Shown: piece after piece, positions 43,997-51,771 of the stretch | Layout of the letters: each line of letters opens with the position of its first letter | How positions within the stretch are numbered: the first letter of the stretch is position 1 | Assembly (NCBI GenBank): GCA_944325195.1 | Contig: CALUZB010000006.1 | Span: 1-51,771, forward strand | Direction of reading: 5' to 3' | DNA from: an uncultured Desulfovibrionaceae bacterium | GTDB taxonomy: Bacteria > Desulfobacterota > Desulfovibrionia > Desulfovibrionales > Desulfovibrionaceae | Length of the DNA stretch: 51,771 nucleotides | Made by a program: the position numbers and the translations under genes | The notes under the pieces: model-generated | What the model was told of the DNA's origin: nothing | The model's input: only the letters and a program-made list of their open reading frames with translations | Database searches by the model: none

Positions 43997-45682
43997 ATGA
44001 GTAACGAACCAGATAAGATTATTTATTCAATGATCCGCGTGTCGAAACATTACGGGCAGCGGCAGGTGTTGAAAGACATTTCCCTTTCCTATTTTTACGG
44101 CGCGAAAATCGGGGTGCTGGGCCTGAACGGATCGGGCAAAAGCTCGCTTCTGAAAATTCTGGCCGGAGTGGATAAACAGTTTGACGGAGAAACCGTGCTG
44201 GCCCCCGGGTTTACCATCGGCTATCTGGAGCAGGAGCCGCTGGCGCAAGAAACCCGCACAGTGGGGGAAGTGGTGCGGGAAGCCGCGGCCGACGTGCTGG
44301 ACCTGGTCCGCGAGTTTGAGGAAATCAACGCTAAATTCGCCGAGCCCATGGAGCCGGACGAAATGGACGCGCTGCTCAACCGGCAGGCCCGCGTGCAGGA
44401 GCAAATGGACGCCAAAGGGGCCTGGGATATTGAATCCCGCCTGGAAATGGCCATGGACGCCTTGCGTTGTCCGCCGTCCGACACCCCGGTGAACGTGATT
44501 TCCGGCGGTGAGCGCCGCCGCGTGGCCCTGTGCCGTCTGCTCCTGCAAAACAACGATATTCTCTTGCTGGACGAGCCCACCAACCACCTGGACGCGGAAT
44601 CTGTGGCCTGGCTAGAGCACTATCTGCAACAGTTCCCCGGCACGGTCATTGCCGTGACCCACGACCGCTATTTCCTGGACAATGTGGCGGGCTGGATTTT
44701 AGAGCTTGACCGGGGACGGGGCATACCCTGGAAAGGCAATTACTCGTCCTGGCTGGAGCAGAAGCAGAAGCGTCTGGCTCAGGAGGAAAAGAGCGAGGTG
44801 GAGCGCCGGAAAACCCTGCAACGCGAGTTGGAGTGGATCAACATGTCCCCCAAGGGGCGGCAGGCCAAGGGTAAGGCGCGCATTAACGCTTATGAGGCCA
44901 TGCTCTCGCACGAAAGTGAAGCCCGGGCCGCGGATCTGGAAATTTACATTCCGCCGGGACCGCGCTTGGGTAAAACCGTGGTGGAAGCGGATAACCTGAC
45001 CAAAGCCATGGGCGACAAACTGCTGATTGAAAATGCGTCATTCATAGTGCCCCCCAACGCCATAGTGGGGATTGTGGGGCCGAACGGGGCCGGTAAAACC
45101 ACCTTCTTCCGCCTGCTGGTAGGGGAAGAACAGCCCGATGCCGGCAGTATCAAAGTGGGCGATACCGTCAAGTTCGCCTATGTGGATCAGAGCCGGCGCA
45201 CCCTTGAGCCGGGCAAAACCGTGTATGAACTGATCAGCGGCGGCTACGACATGGTGAAACTGGGCAACCGCGAAATCAACGCCCGCGCCTACTGCTCCCG
45301 GTTCAATTTCCTTGGCCCCGACCAGCAGAAAAAGGTGGACAACCTGTCGGGCGGCGAGCGCAACCGCCTGCATCTGGCGATCATGCTCAAAGAAGGAGCC
45401 AACGTGCTTCTGCTTGACGAGCCCACCAACGACCTGGATGTGAACACCCTGCGCGCCCTGGAAGACGGGCTGGACAATTTCGCGGGTTCGGCGTTCATCA
45501 TCAGCCACGACCGCTGGTTTTTGGACCGGGTGGCCACGCATATTCTGGCCTTTGAGGGTGACGCCAAGGTGGTGATGGTTGAGGGCAATTACTCCGAATA
45601 TGAGGAAGATTACCGGAAACGCTACGGTAAGCAGGCCGATCAGCCTCACCGTCTGAAATACCGCAAGCTTACCCGGGCTTAA
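43997..45682 (+). CDS. ettA: ABC-F ATPase EttA (translational throttle)
   Basis: EttA binds the ribosomal E site and gates the first steps of elongation according to the ATP/ADP ratio. The 561-residue soluble protein has two ABC domains in tandem: Walker A GLNGSGKSS and GPNGAGKTT, signatures SGGERRRVAL and LSGGERNRLHL, Walker B LLLDEPTNHLD and LLLDEPTNDLD. Between them is the Lys/Glu-rich linker helix (EQKQKRLAQEEKSEVERRKT). Length and the start IIYSMIRVSKHYGQRQVLKD match EttA. The start at 43997 is chosen from homology; the open frame runs much further upstream without relation to the family. AGGTAACGAATTT precedes it. Confidence 0.95.
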   Translation: MSNEPDKIIYSMIRVSKHYGQRQVLKDISLSYFYGAKIGVLGLNGSGKSSLLKILAGVDKQFDGETVLAPGFTIGYLEQEPLAQETRTVGEVVREAAADVLDLVREFEEINAKFAEPMEPDEMDALLNRQARVQEQMDAKGAWDIESRLEMAMDALRCPPSDTPVNVISGGERRRVALCRLLLQNNDILLLDEPTNHLDAESVAWLEHYLQQFPGTVIAVTHDRYFLDNVAGWILELDRGRGIPWKGNYSSWLEQKQKRLAQEEKSEVERRKTLQRELEWINMSPKGRQAKGKARINAYEAMLSHESEARAADLEIYIPPGPRLGKTVVEADNLTKAMGDKLLIENASFIVPPNAIVGIVGPNGAGKTTFFRLLVGEEQPDAGSIKVGDTVKFAYVDQSRRTLEPGKTVYELISGGYDMVKLGNREINARAYCSRFNFLGPDQQKKVDNLSGGERNRLHLAIMLKEGANVLLLDEPTNDLDVNTLRALEDGLDNFAGSAFIISHDRWFLDRVATHILAFEGDAKVVMVEGNYSEYEEDYRKRYGKQADQPHRLKYRKLTRA

Positions 45683-45726
45683 CCAGGGAACCGGTCAGCT
45701 TAATCCCGAACTTCCGGAGAAGCAGA

Positions 45727-46188
45727 GTGTTGAAATATGTAAGTCGGATAACGCTGGCAGTGCTGTTCTGTCTGCTTGCCGCCCTTCCGGCCGGAGCGGC
45801 GGGGCGGTTCAGGCAGGCTGCGCTGGAAATTGTCAAACAGAACGGGGAGAGCGTGGAGTTTCAGGTTGATGTGGCCGATACTCCCGAGTTGCGGCGGCTG
45901 GGGTTGATGCACCGTCCGCATCTGCCTGAAAAATCCGGCATGTTCATGGACTTTGAAAGCGAGCAGGTGATGAATATGTGGATGAAAAACACCGCTGTGC
46001 CCCTGGATATGCTGTTTGCCGACGCGCACGGGGTAATCTTCCTGATTGCGGAATATACCGCGCCGTATTCTCTGGCAACCATATCTTCCGGGCAGCCCGG
46101 GCGTTATGTGCTGGAAATCCCGGCGGGCAGCGCAAGGCGTTTCGGCATCAGGCCCGGCGACAGATTGCGCTTGCGTAATGTCCGGTAA
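45727..46188 (+). CDS. exported DUF192 protein
   Basis: DUF192 proteins are small conserved domains of unknown function, here with a signal peptide (core ITLAVLFCLLAALPAGA, cut after AGA, about residue 24). The 153-residue product shows the family blocks: RLGLMHRPHLPEKSGMFMDF, MNMWMKNTAVPLDMLFAD, ISSGQPGRYVLEIPAG and FGIRPGDRLRL. The start is a GTG at 45727 with GGAG 7 bases before it; TTG 45730 is the alternative. It begins 44 bases after ettA and may be read from the same promoter. The type III relic gene starts 37 bases later. Confidence 0.88.
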   Translation: MLKYVSRITLAVLFCLLAALPAGAAGRFRQAALEIVKQNGESVEFQVDVADTPELRRLGLMHRPHLPEKSGMFMDFESEQVMNMWMKNTAVPLDMLFADAHGVIFLIAEYTAPYSLATISSGQPGRYVLEIPAGSARRFGIRPGDRLRLRNVR

Positions 46189-46225
46189 GTCGTTTGTAAT
46201 CCATAATAACCCCAACGGAGCGCCC

Positions 46226-46633
46226 ATGAAGCTGGACGGCCTTTCCCTGGATCTGGAACAAAGCGCGCGCGACAAACTGGCCGCCGTATTCCCCGAGTGC
46301 TTTGCCGAAGGTAAGCTGGACATAGATAAACTGCTCAACCTGTGCGGTGAATACATTGCCCCGGACGTGAAGATGTTCTTCAAAATTCCGCGCACGTTCA
46401 AAATCGAAACACCCATCGGAACCTATAACCCGGACTGGGCCGTGTACCTTGACCGCAACGGCGAGAAGAAACTCTATTTTGTGCTGGAAACCAAGGGGGA
46501 TTTGAACGAGATCAACCTTCGGGCCAAGGAAGCTTTGAAAATTCACTGTGGTAAGCAGCACTTCAAGGCTTTGGATAATGGCGTGGAGTTGAGCGCGGCG
46601 CGGGAGTGGAAAGAGTTTAAAGTAAAAATATAG
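46226..46633 (+). CDS. mini-fusion of type III Mod N-terminus and Res nuclease C-terminus
   Basis: This 135-residue frame has two recognisable parts. Residues 1-44 (KLDGLSLDLEQ, AAVFPECFAEGKLDIDKL) look like the very N-terminus of a type III restriction-modification Mod methyltransferase. Residues 48-135 look like the C-terminal endonuclease domain of the Res subunit: FKIETPIGTYNPDWAV, YFVLETKG, KIHCGKQHFKAL. The nuclease core PD...ExK is intact (D70, E88, K90). No methyltransferase or helicase sequence remains. GGAG lies 5 bases before the ATG at 46226. The simplest reading is an in-frame internal deletion of a mod-res operon; a retained function as a free nuclease domain is possible. An in-frame ATG at 46178 overlaps the DUF192 gene. 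Assignments are from memory of these families. Confidence 0.7.
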   Translation: MKLDGLSLDLEQSARDKLAAVFPECFAEGKLDIDKLLNLCGEYIAPDVKMFFKIPRTFKIETPIGTYNPDWAVYLDRNGEKKLYFVLETKGDLNEINLRAKEALKIHCGKQHFKALDNGVELSAAREWKEFKVKI

Positions 46634-46634
46634 G

Positions 46635-46670
46635 TGCAGGCGGGGCGGGAATGCTTAAACCCCGCCTGCA
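46635..46670. terminator. hairpin between convergent genes
   Basis: TGCAGGCGGGG and CCCCGCCTGCA are perfect 11-bp arms around 14 bases. On the minus strand TATATTTTT follows shortly after; on the plus strand the T run is weak. Probably the shared end of the Mod/Res mini gene and the tandem-repeat gene. Confidence 0.6.
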
Positions 46671-46775
46671 TCGGGTATTTCAAAAACGGGAAGTTGTATT
46701 CCTGATAAGCCCGGCTTGTGTTTAAGACCGGGGCAATTGCCGGTCACTCTTCGGAAGCCGTGAGAGCCGGTGCTT

Positions 46776-47213
46776 TTACTCTTCTTTGGAAAAGTGAACG
46801 CCACCTTTAGGGTAAAGGGTGCGTTGCGCTGATATGGACATTTTGCCGGTGCGGGAATAGGAGCACACTCCGCCCTCTTCAAACTCTACCTGAACGGGCA
46901 GGGCCGCGCCTTTATCTTCAAACACATGCACTACTTTTCCCGGACCGTGAATCAGACACTCAACCACCTGTCCGGTGTAAAAATCCTGGTCGGCGGTGGG
47001 ACCAGGGGTGATTTTAATGGCGTCGCGCGGAAACAGAGTGCGTTTTGCCGAGGGAGAAACTTCCCCGGCGGCCGTATACATGCAAATGCCGCCTTTTTCA
47101 AACTGAACAAAAATGGGAACGATTTTACCCTCTTTAATATCCACTATTCTGCCGTTGCCGTGAATCAGACAGATAACTTCCTGTCCGATATGAAACTTTG
47201 GTGCCTCTGCCAT
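46776..47213 (-). CDS. protein with two tandem CarD/KOW-like domains
   Basis: The 145-residue protein is an internal duplication. Repeat 1 (about 7-67) and repeat 2 (about 78-141) share F-x(2)-GQ-x-V-x-CLIHG-x-G, then VxFExGGxCxY, xGxxSxSAxRTLxP. Each unit looks like a small SH3-like beta barrel of the kind seen in CarD/TRCF RNA-polymerase interaction modules or KOW proteins, and resembles small single-domain proteins of unknown function in other bacteria. A role in binding RNA polymerase or nucleic acid is only inference. GGAGGCAAAC precedes the ATG at 47213. It stands alone. Confidence 0.75.
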   Translation of the reverse strand: MAEAPKFHIGQEVICLIHGNGRIVDIKEGKIVPIFVQFEKGGICMYTAAGEVSPSAKRTLFPRDAIKITPGPTADQDFYTGQVVECLIHGPGKVVHVFEDKGAALPVQVEFEEGGVCSYSRTGKMSISAQRTLYPKGGVHFSKEE

Positions 47214-47361
47214 GTTTGCCTCCTAAATAAACATTTGTTGTAAGAAATTCTTATTAAATCCGTTGTTATAAGTAAATGATTTTGTGGGGGACGCTTCCAG
47301 GCGCTCACATCTTTTGGATTAAAGGCCGGCATTTAAGCTTCGGCCTTAACTTAAGGGCAGT

Positions 47362-48267
47362 TTAATGTAGGTTGCCCTGCTTGAAAAGCGCCCGTACTTT
47401 TTCCACATTATTACGGTGCACCGTTTCATAGGGGGGCCAGTAGTGGATCAGGCCTTGCCGGAAGTAGGGCGCAAGCGTTTCCTGCAGCGGCGGAATGCTT
47501 GCGGCGGGGTTTTGCTGCAGGGTTGAGTAGAGATACTCAAGATAGTGGAAAACGCAGTCTATTAATTCCGGGCCATAACCGCCCTGTTCAATTACGAACG
47601 AACGGCCGTGATTGGGCAGGATTTTTTTAATGTCCAGCTCGCGCATACGCCTCAACTCTTTCACATGTACAGGAATGTCTTCCGGGTTAGTTATAAAGCT
47701 GGCGGAATCTTCCAACATATCGCCGGGCAACAGTGCGCGGTATTGGGGAATGAAGGCGCACAAGCCGTCATCGGTATGAATGTGAAAAGTGAGCAGGCGC
47801 ACTTCCAGACCATTTAAAAATATGGAAGCATCAGCAGCAAGCGCAATGTCCGGCAGATGCAGGGGATTGACGCCCGGTTTGCCCCACAAAGTGCCCGCTT
47901 CTATATCCGGTTGGTATTGCAACAGATAGTCCCGGGTTTTGCGGGTGGAAATAATATTGTAGTCGGCATATAACTGATTGCCGCCCACATGATCCAGATG
48001 CCAGTGGCTTAAAACCACGGTGATCTTTTCCGCGCCAAGTTCCTTTTCCAGATATTCGCGAATTAAAGCAGCTTGCTTTGGGGAGCAGAGGGTGTCGTAA
48101 ACCAGGGCGCAGTTTCCGTTGTGCACAACATAGCTTGCCACCCCCAACGCTTCACACCCGGCCTCCCAGTTTTCTTCAACCGTTACATTCAGGTTGGGGT
48201 TGTCGGAGGCGCTGTCGCCGCCGAAATAAAAGGCGATGAGGTTCGGATTTATTCTGTAAATTTGCAT
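47362..48267 (-). CDS. MBL-fold metallohydrolase
   Basis: Metallo-beta-lactamase superfamily protein of 301 residues. The metal motif is SHWHLDH (H88, H90, D92, H93). Further ligands are likely His in TFHIHTDDGLCAF, Asp in ALLPGDMLED and His in LPNHGRSF. The segment YVVHNGNCALVYDTL forms the first strands. These features mark a hydrolase but not its substrate; glyoxalase II-like, lactonase and sulfatase-type members all share them. GGGGAGCTTC precedes the ATG at 48267. No operon partner. Confidence 0.9.
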   Translation of the reverse strand: MQIYRINPNLIAFYFGGDSASDNPNLNVTVEENWEAGCEALGVASYVVHNGNCALVYDTLCSPKQAALIREYLEKELGAEKITVVLSHWHLDHVGGNQLYADYNIISTRKTRDYLLQYQPDIEAGTLWGKPGVNPLHLPDIALAADASIFLNGLEVRLLTFHIHTDDGLCAFIPQYRALLPGDMLEDSASFITNPEDIPVHVKELRRMRELDIKKILPNHGRSFVIEQGGYGPELIDCVFHYLEYLYSTLQQNPAASIPPLQETLAPYFRQGLIHYWPPYETVHRNNVEKVRALFKQGNLH

Positions 48268-49004
48268 GAAGCTCCCCTTAACCGGCTGATTGTTGTTTGA
48301 ATGCGGCTGAAACCGGTTTAAAGCCGCCGCATCACAACTGTGGCAGTTTTGATTACTGACAAGTATGTGTAGTTAGAGGATTATCGGTTTGACAATATCG
48401 TTGAATTTTTAATTGACAAGCCTTTTATCCAAATGTATAAGCCCCCTTTAAGGTTAAGCCAAAGATTCAACCGCCGCATGGGCTTTTACTGTACTTTATT
48501 TTTCAATATTCCGCGCCGCTTGTCAATGTGGCGGTTAGGGGGCAACCGTCCTGTAATGTATCGGCGAGTTGGCTGTTCGTGTTTGCACTACAGAAACGCG
48601 GGAAATTTGGGAAAACAGCAGCTTGCTTGAAGCTGGCGAAGCTGCAGTGAACATAACCCGGTCAAGCCAGCCGGGGGTTGGAAACTTCCAAAGCGCCGGC
48701 CGGACGAATGGAATTCTCCGGCTCTATTTGTGTGGAGACGTTTCAGCTTCATGCTCATTGCGGACGGGTCTTTCGGGAAGCGGGGTAATCCCCGGCGTCC
48801 GGGCAAGCGGGCATCTGTTTGTCAGGAAAGCGCCGGCCGGTTCCAGTTTCAGCAGCATTGCTTGATCTGCAGTGGGGGGGGGCGGCAATGTTGCATCGTG
48901 CTTGTGTGAGCGGTTAATGTGGTTAAACTTTCAATTCCGGTTGCGCAGAGGGTGTGCGACTTTAGAATTGAAAAATTCAGTTTTATTGAGTTAGGAGATG
49001 CAAA
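48268..49004. other. 737-base gap before hppA
   Basis: Frames here lack ribosome binding sites. The segment 48690-48860 is GC-rich with a GGGG/CCCC hairpin near 48782-48797. No riboswitch consensus or tRNA was found. Confidence 0.45.
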
Positions 49005-51113
49005 ATGGATTTTGATGTGAATCTTGCACTTTGGTTCTCCTTGATCTGCGCCGGGTTCGCTGTTGTTTACGGCGTTATTTCCAGCCAGTGGATCATGGGC
49101 CTGTCGGCGGGAACCGCCCGTATGCAGGAAATTGCCGGTGCCATTCAGCTTGGCGCTAAGGCATACCTCAACCGGCAGTACACCACCATTGCCATTGTGG
49201 GGGTGCTGCTGGCTGTTGTGCTGTGGGCCTTGTTGGGCATGGAAACCGCCATTGGCTTCATTGTCGGCGCGGTGCTTTCCGGTTTGGCCGGTTATGTGGG
49301 GATGAACGTATCTGTTCGTTCCAACGTGCGCACTGCTCAGGCCGCTACTGAAGGGTTGTCTAAAGCTCTACAGGTGGCGTTCCGCGGCGGCGCCATTACC
49401 GGTATGCTGGTGGTTGGACTTGGTCTGCTTGGTTGCGCCGGCTATTACGCCATTCTCAAATTCGGTCTCAAGGCCGACGCCCCTCTGCAGGAAATGGTGC
49501 ATCCGCTCATCGGGCTTGGTTTCGGCGGCTCTCTGATCTCCATTTTCGCTCGTTTGGGCGGTGGTATCTTCACCAAGGGCGCCGATGTGGGCGCCGACCT
49601 GGTGGGCAAGGTTGAAGCCGGTATTCCGGAAGACGATCCGCGCAACCCTGCGGTTATTGCCGACAACGTGGGCGACAACGTGGGCGACTGCGCCGGTATG
49701 GCCGCCGACTTGTTTGAAACTTACGCGGTTACCATTATCGCCACTATGATTCTGGGAGCTCTCCTTTTCTCCGACTTCGGCGAAAGCGCGGTAATTTATC
49801 CTTTGGCTTTGGGCGGGTTCTCCATCATTGCCTCCATTCTGGGTTGTTACTGTGTGCGCGGCGGTAAGGAAGGCAAAATCATGGGCGCGCTCTACCGTGG
49901 TCTGATCGTGGCCGGGATCATCGCCCTGATCGGCTTCTATCCCATTACTCTGAAAATGATTGACGATAACATGCTCAACCTGGTTAAGGGCATTGAGGGC
50001 GGCGCTCACATGCGTCTGTTCGGTTCAGCAGCGGTTGGTCTGGCCCTTACCGGCTTCATGGTCTGGATTACCGAATATTACACCGGCACTCAATTTAAGC
50101 CGGTGCAGCGCATTGCGGCTGCTTCTGAAACCGGCCATGCCACCAACATCATTGCCGGTTTGGGTCTGTCCATGCGTTCCACCGCTCTGCCGGTGCTGGC
50201 AGTGTGTGCTTCCATTTACGCTTCCTACAGTCTGGCCGGACTTTACGGCATTGCCATTGCCGCCACCGCCATGCTTTCCATGACCGGGATTATCGTTGCC
50301 ATTGACGCTTACGGCCCGATTACCGACAACGCGGGCGGAATTGCCGAAATGGCTGAAATGGATGAGTCTGTGCGCGCTGTTACCGACCCGCTGGACGCTG
50401 TGGGCAATACCACCAAGGCCGTGACCAAGGGCTACGCCATTGGTTCCGCCGGTCTGGCCGCTCTGGTGTTGTTTGCCGACTACACCCACGCCCTTGAGGC
50501 CAGCAACGCCAAATTTGCCAATATGCTCGGCCTGTTCGACCTGTCCAGCCCGGCCGTGATTATCGGCTTGTTTATCGGCGGTGCTATTCCTTATCTGTTC
50601 GGCTCTATGGCGATGGAAGCCGTTGGTCGCGCAGCCGGTTCGGTTGTGACTGAAGTACGCCGCCAGTTCAGGGAAATCCCCGGCATTATGGAAGGTACGG
50701 CTAAACCTGACTATACCCGGGCGGTAGATATGGTTACCCGCGCGGCCATTCGGGAAATGATCACTCCTTCACTGTTGCCCGTACTGGTTCCGGTAGTGGT
50801 GGGCTTCGGTATGAAATTCCTGATGGGCGGCGATGCCGGTGTGCAGGCCTTAGGCGGATTGCTGATGGGCACGATCATTACCGGTATCTTCGTAGCCATT
50901 TCCATGACCACTGGCGGCGGCGCCTGGGATAACGGCAAGAAGTTCATTGAAGACGGCGCCTTTGGCGGCAAGGGTTCAGATGCCCACAAGGCCGCTGTAA
51001 CCGGTGATACTGTGGGCGACCCCTACAAGGATACCGCTGGCCCGGCGATCAACCCCCTGATCAAAATCATTAATATTGTTGCTTTGTTGATCGTTCCTCT
51101 GTTGGTAGGTTAA
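49005..51113 (+). CDS. hppA: proton-pumping membrane pyrophosphatase, K+-independent type
   Basis: This enzyme couples hydrolysis of pyrophosphate to ion pumping across the inner membrane, useful in sulfate reducers because sulfate activation releases pyrophosphate. The 702-residue product has about 16 helices and the catalytic motifs [11 protein letters not shown] (194-204), [12 protein letters not shown] (about 220-231) and, near the end, [20 protein letters not shown]. The position that decides K+ dependence is Lys (K471 in [10 protein letters not shown]), as in the R. rubrum type, so K+-independent H+ pumping is expected; the family rule is from memory. AGGAG lies 7 bases before the ATG, and a strong terminator follows. 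Confidence 0.96.
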   Translation: MDFDVNLALWFSLICAGFAVVYGVISSQWIMGLSAGTARMQEIAGAIQLGAKAYLNRQYTTIAIVGVLLAVVLWALLGMETAIGFIVGAVLSGLAGYVGMNVSVRSNVRTAQAATEGLSKALQVAFRGGAITGMLVVGLGLLGCAGYYAILKFGLKADAPLQEMVHPLIGLGFGGSLISIFARLGGGIFTKGADVGADLVGKVEAGIPEDDPRNPAVIADNVGDNVGDCAGMAADLFETYAVTIIATMILGALLFSDFGESAVIYPLALGGFSIIASILGCYCVRGGKEGKIMGALYRGLIVAGIIALIGFYPITLKMIDDNMLNLVKGIEGGAHMRLFGSAAVGLALTGFMVWITEYYTGTQFKPVQRIAAASETGHATNIIAGLGLSMRSTALPVLAVCASIYASYSLAGLYGIAIAATAMLSMTGIIVAIDAYGPITDNAGGIAEMAEMDESVRAVTDPLDAVGNTTKAVTKGYAIGSAGLAALVLFADYTHALEASNAKFANMLGLFDLSSPAVIIGLFIGGAIPYLFGSMAMEAVGRAAGSVVTEVRRQFREIPGIMEGTAKPDYTRAVDMVTRAAIREMITPSLLPVLVPVVVGFGMKFLMGGDAGVQALGGLLMGTIITGIFVAISMTTGGGAWDNGKKFIEDGAFGGKGSDAHKAAVTGDTVGDPYKDTAGPAINPLIKIINIVALLIVPLLVG

Positions 51114-51131
51114 CTGTAAGCATTATTAGTA

Positions 51132-51170
51132 AGAGGCGGCCCTCAAGCAGGGCCGCCTCTTTTGTTTTTT
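51132..51170 (+). terminator. terminator after hppA
   Basis: AGAGGCGGCCCT-CAAGC-AGGGCCGCCTCT is a perfect 12-bp stem followed by TTTGTTTTTT, 18 bases after the stop. Confidence 0.97.
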
Positions 51171-51633
51171 GAATAACATGAGTATATTTCCGCGGTTTGT
51201 TGGAATAAACCTGGTTCACATCGGCAGATTTAGGGGTATATAATTTAAGCTGCGCTTTGTCTTCAATTGATATTTGCGTAACAATCGACTGTTATGTGCT
51301 TTATAAATGTATTTCTGTCAACATTTCTGACTGTTTTCTATGCACAGATGTCTTGAGACGGGAACTTCGGCGGGACAGAGCGGAAAGTGCACTGAAGCCA
51401 GGCCTGTGTTCAGCTCAGTGTCAGTGGACTGTCCGTTATTGTTCATCATAAATGCACATCAACCATAAAATGCTCTAGGATATTCAGATGATTCAGCCTA
51501 TGGTCTGTTTAAGTCCGGCTCACGGCGGCTTTGCTGCTCAATATTCGACTGGCCGGTAATAAATCAGGGGCCGGGCGGGCATATTGTGAGCGGATAAACC
51601 GCCAGCCTCAGCCTAAGGTTTATGAGCACCACC
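51171..51633. other. 463-base gap at the right end
   Basis: AT-rich then mixed sequence with no supported gene; a 64-residue frame at 51257-51451 has no ribosome binding site and is not convincing. Confidence 0.45.
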
Positions 51634-51771
51634 TTAATCAGAACAGTCATCCCATAAATGCATTTCGCTCAGGCAGTTCTGATAATGCTTGAGAATATTG
51701 CTCAGTCTGAACTCCAGAGAGAACTCACCACGTTTTCGCAAGCCTTCCGCCCCCAGGGCCAGCCGTTTCTC
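51634..51771 (-). CDS. C-terminal end of a gene, possibly a glycosyltransferase (cut by window edge)
   Basis: The minus strand is open from the window edge to a TAA at 51636-51634, giving the last 45 residues of a protein. The sequence LALGAEGLRKRGEFSLEFRL followed by SNILKHYQ resembles the tail of family-4 glycosyltransferases (an AEGLRKRG-F...-YQ pattern at the end of the second Rossmann domain). The last residues are acidic (DDCSD). With so little sequence the family is a suggestion only. Confidence 0.5.
   Translation of the reverse strand, partial: EKRLALGAEGLRKRGEFSLEFRLSNILKHYQNCLSEMHLWDDCSD

Noticed and set aside
48690..48860. GGGAAGCGGGGTAATCCCC segment resembling part of a cobalamin riboswitch
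   Set aside because: The B12 box (GCCACTG) and the order of the core elements are missing, and the downstream gene (hppA) is not B12-related.
51257..51451. 64-residue Cys-rich plus-strand frame
   Set aside because: No ribosome binding site; Cys spacing matches no known fold.

Overview
The window looks like a chromosomal segment of an anaerobic, flagellated Gram-negative bacterium of the sulfate-reducer type (Desulfobacterota, most likely Desulfovibrionales). This is inferred from a desulfoferrodoxin/rubredoxin pair, a sigma-54 type flagellin promoter, several lipoproteins and outer-envelope enzymes, a LivKHMGF amino-acid importer, a K+-independent-type membrane pyrophosphatase and roughly 50% GC. 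The species cannot be named from sequence alone. No rRNA, tRNA, CRISPR array, insertion sequence or prophage was recognised.

Layout. 1-0.43 kb: the N-terminal part of a flagellin gene (minus strand, cut by the window edge) behind a good sigma-54 promoter. 0.9-4.3 kb (minus): a membrane-anchored PstS-like protein next to uppP, then rubredoxin and desulfoferrodoxin (oxygen defence). 4.5-7.5 kb: an rpsD gene, a 32-residue membrane peptide, an exported Cys-rich protein and a YbgC-type thioesterase. 7.6-13.6 kb: mltA, then a heat-shock/chaperone cluster dnaJ(cbpA)-cbpM-like-clpB. 13.6-15.2 kb: a gene-poor stretch with one or two tiny membrane peptides and an orphan hairpin terminator. 15.2-22.3 kb: htpX, a RocB-like M20 peptidase, gdhA, an EamA exporter and a YitT-family protein. 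22.7-25.1 kb (minus): larB, a CobD/HisC-like aminotransferase and a lipoprotein, very tightly spaced. 25.3-31.0 kb (plus): a sigma-54 activator with a dead receiver domain, aconitase and a PpiD-like foldase. 31.0-32.3 kb: gene-poor apart from a 55-residue lipoprotein. 32.3-37.4 kb (minus): livK-livH-livM-livG-livF. 37.6-41.3 kb: two overlapping lipoprotein genes (BON domain, alpha/beta hydrolase), an unknown gene divergent from an XRE regulator, and HU. 41.8-48.3 kb: exported unknown protein, lipoprotein hydrolase, ettA, DUF192 protein, a short ORF that joins the start of a type III Mod to the nuclease end of a type III Res, a tandem-repeat CarD/KOW-like protein and an MBL-fold hydrolase. 49.0-51.1 kb: hppA. 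The right edge cuts a minus-strand gene, probably a glycosyltransferase.

How it works together. Most genes are housekeeping: protein quality control (ClpB, DnaJ, HtpX, PpiD), envelope recycling (UppP, MltA), glutamate/arginine and branched-chain amino-acid metabolism (GDH, RocB-like, Liv), TCA carbon flow (aconitase) and energy conservation (HppA). No single large novel system is visible. The most unusual items are the in-frame Mod-N/Res-C mini gene with an intact PD...ExK motif (46226-46633), the tiny single-helix membrane peptides with strong ribosome binding sites and their own terminators, the orphan terminator at 14.84 kb, and the five-helix/PstS-like fusion beside uppP.
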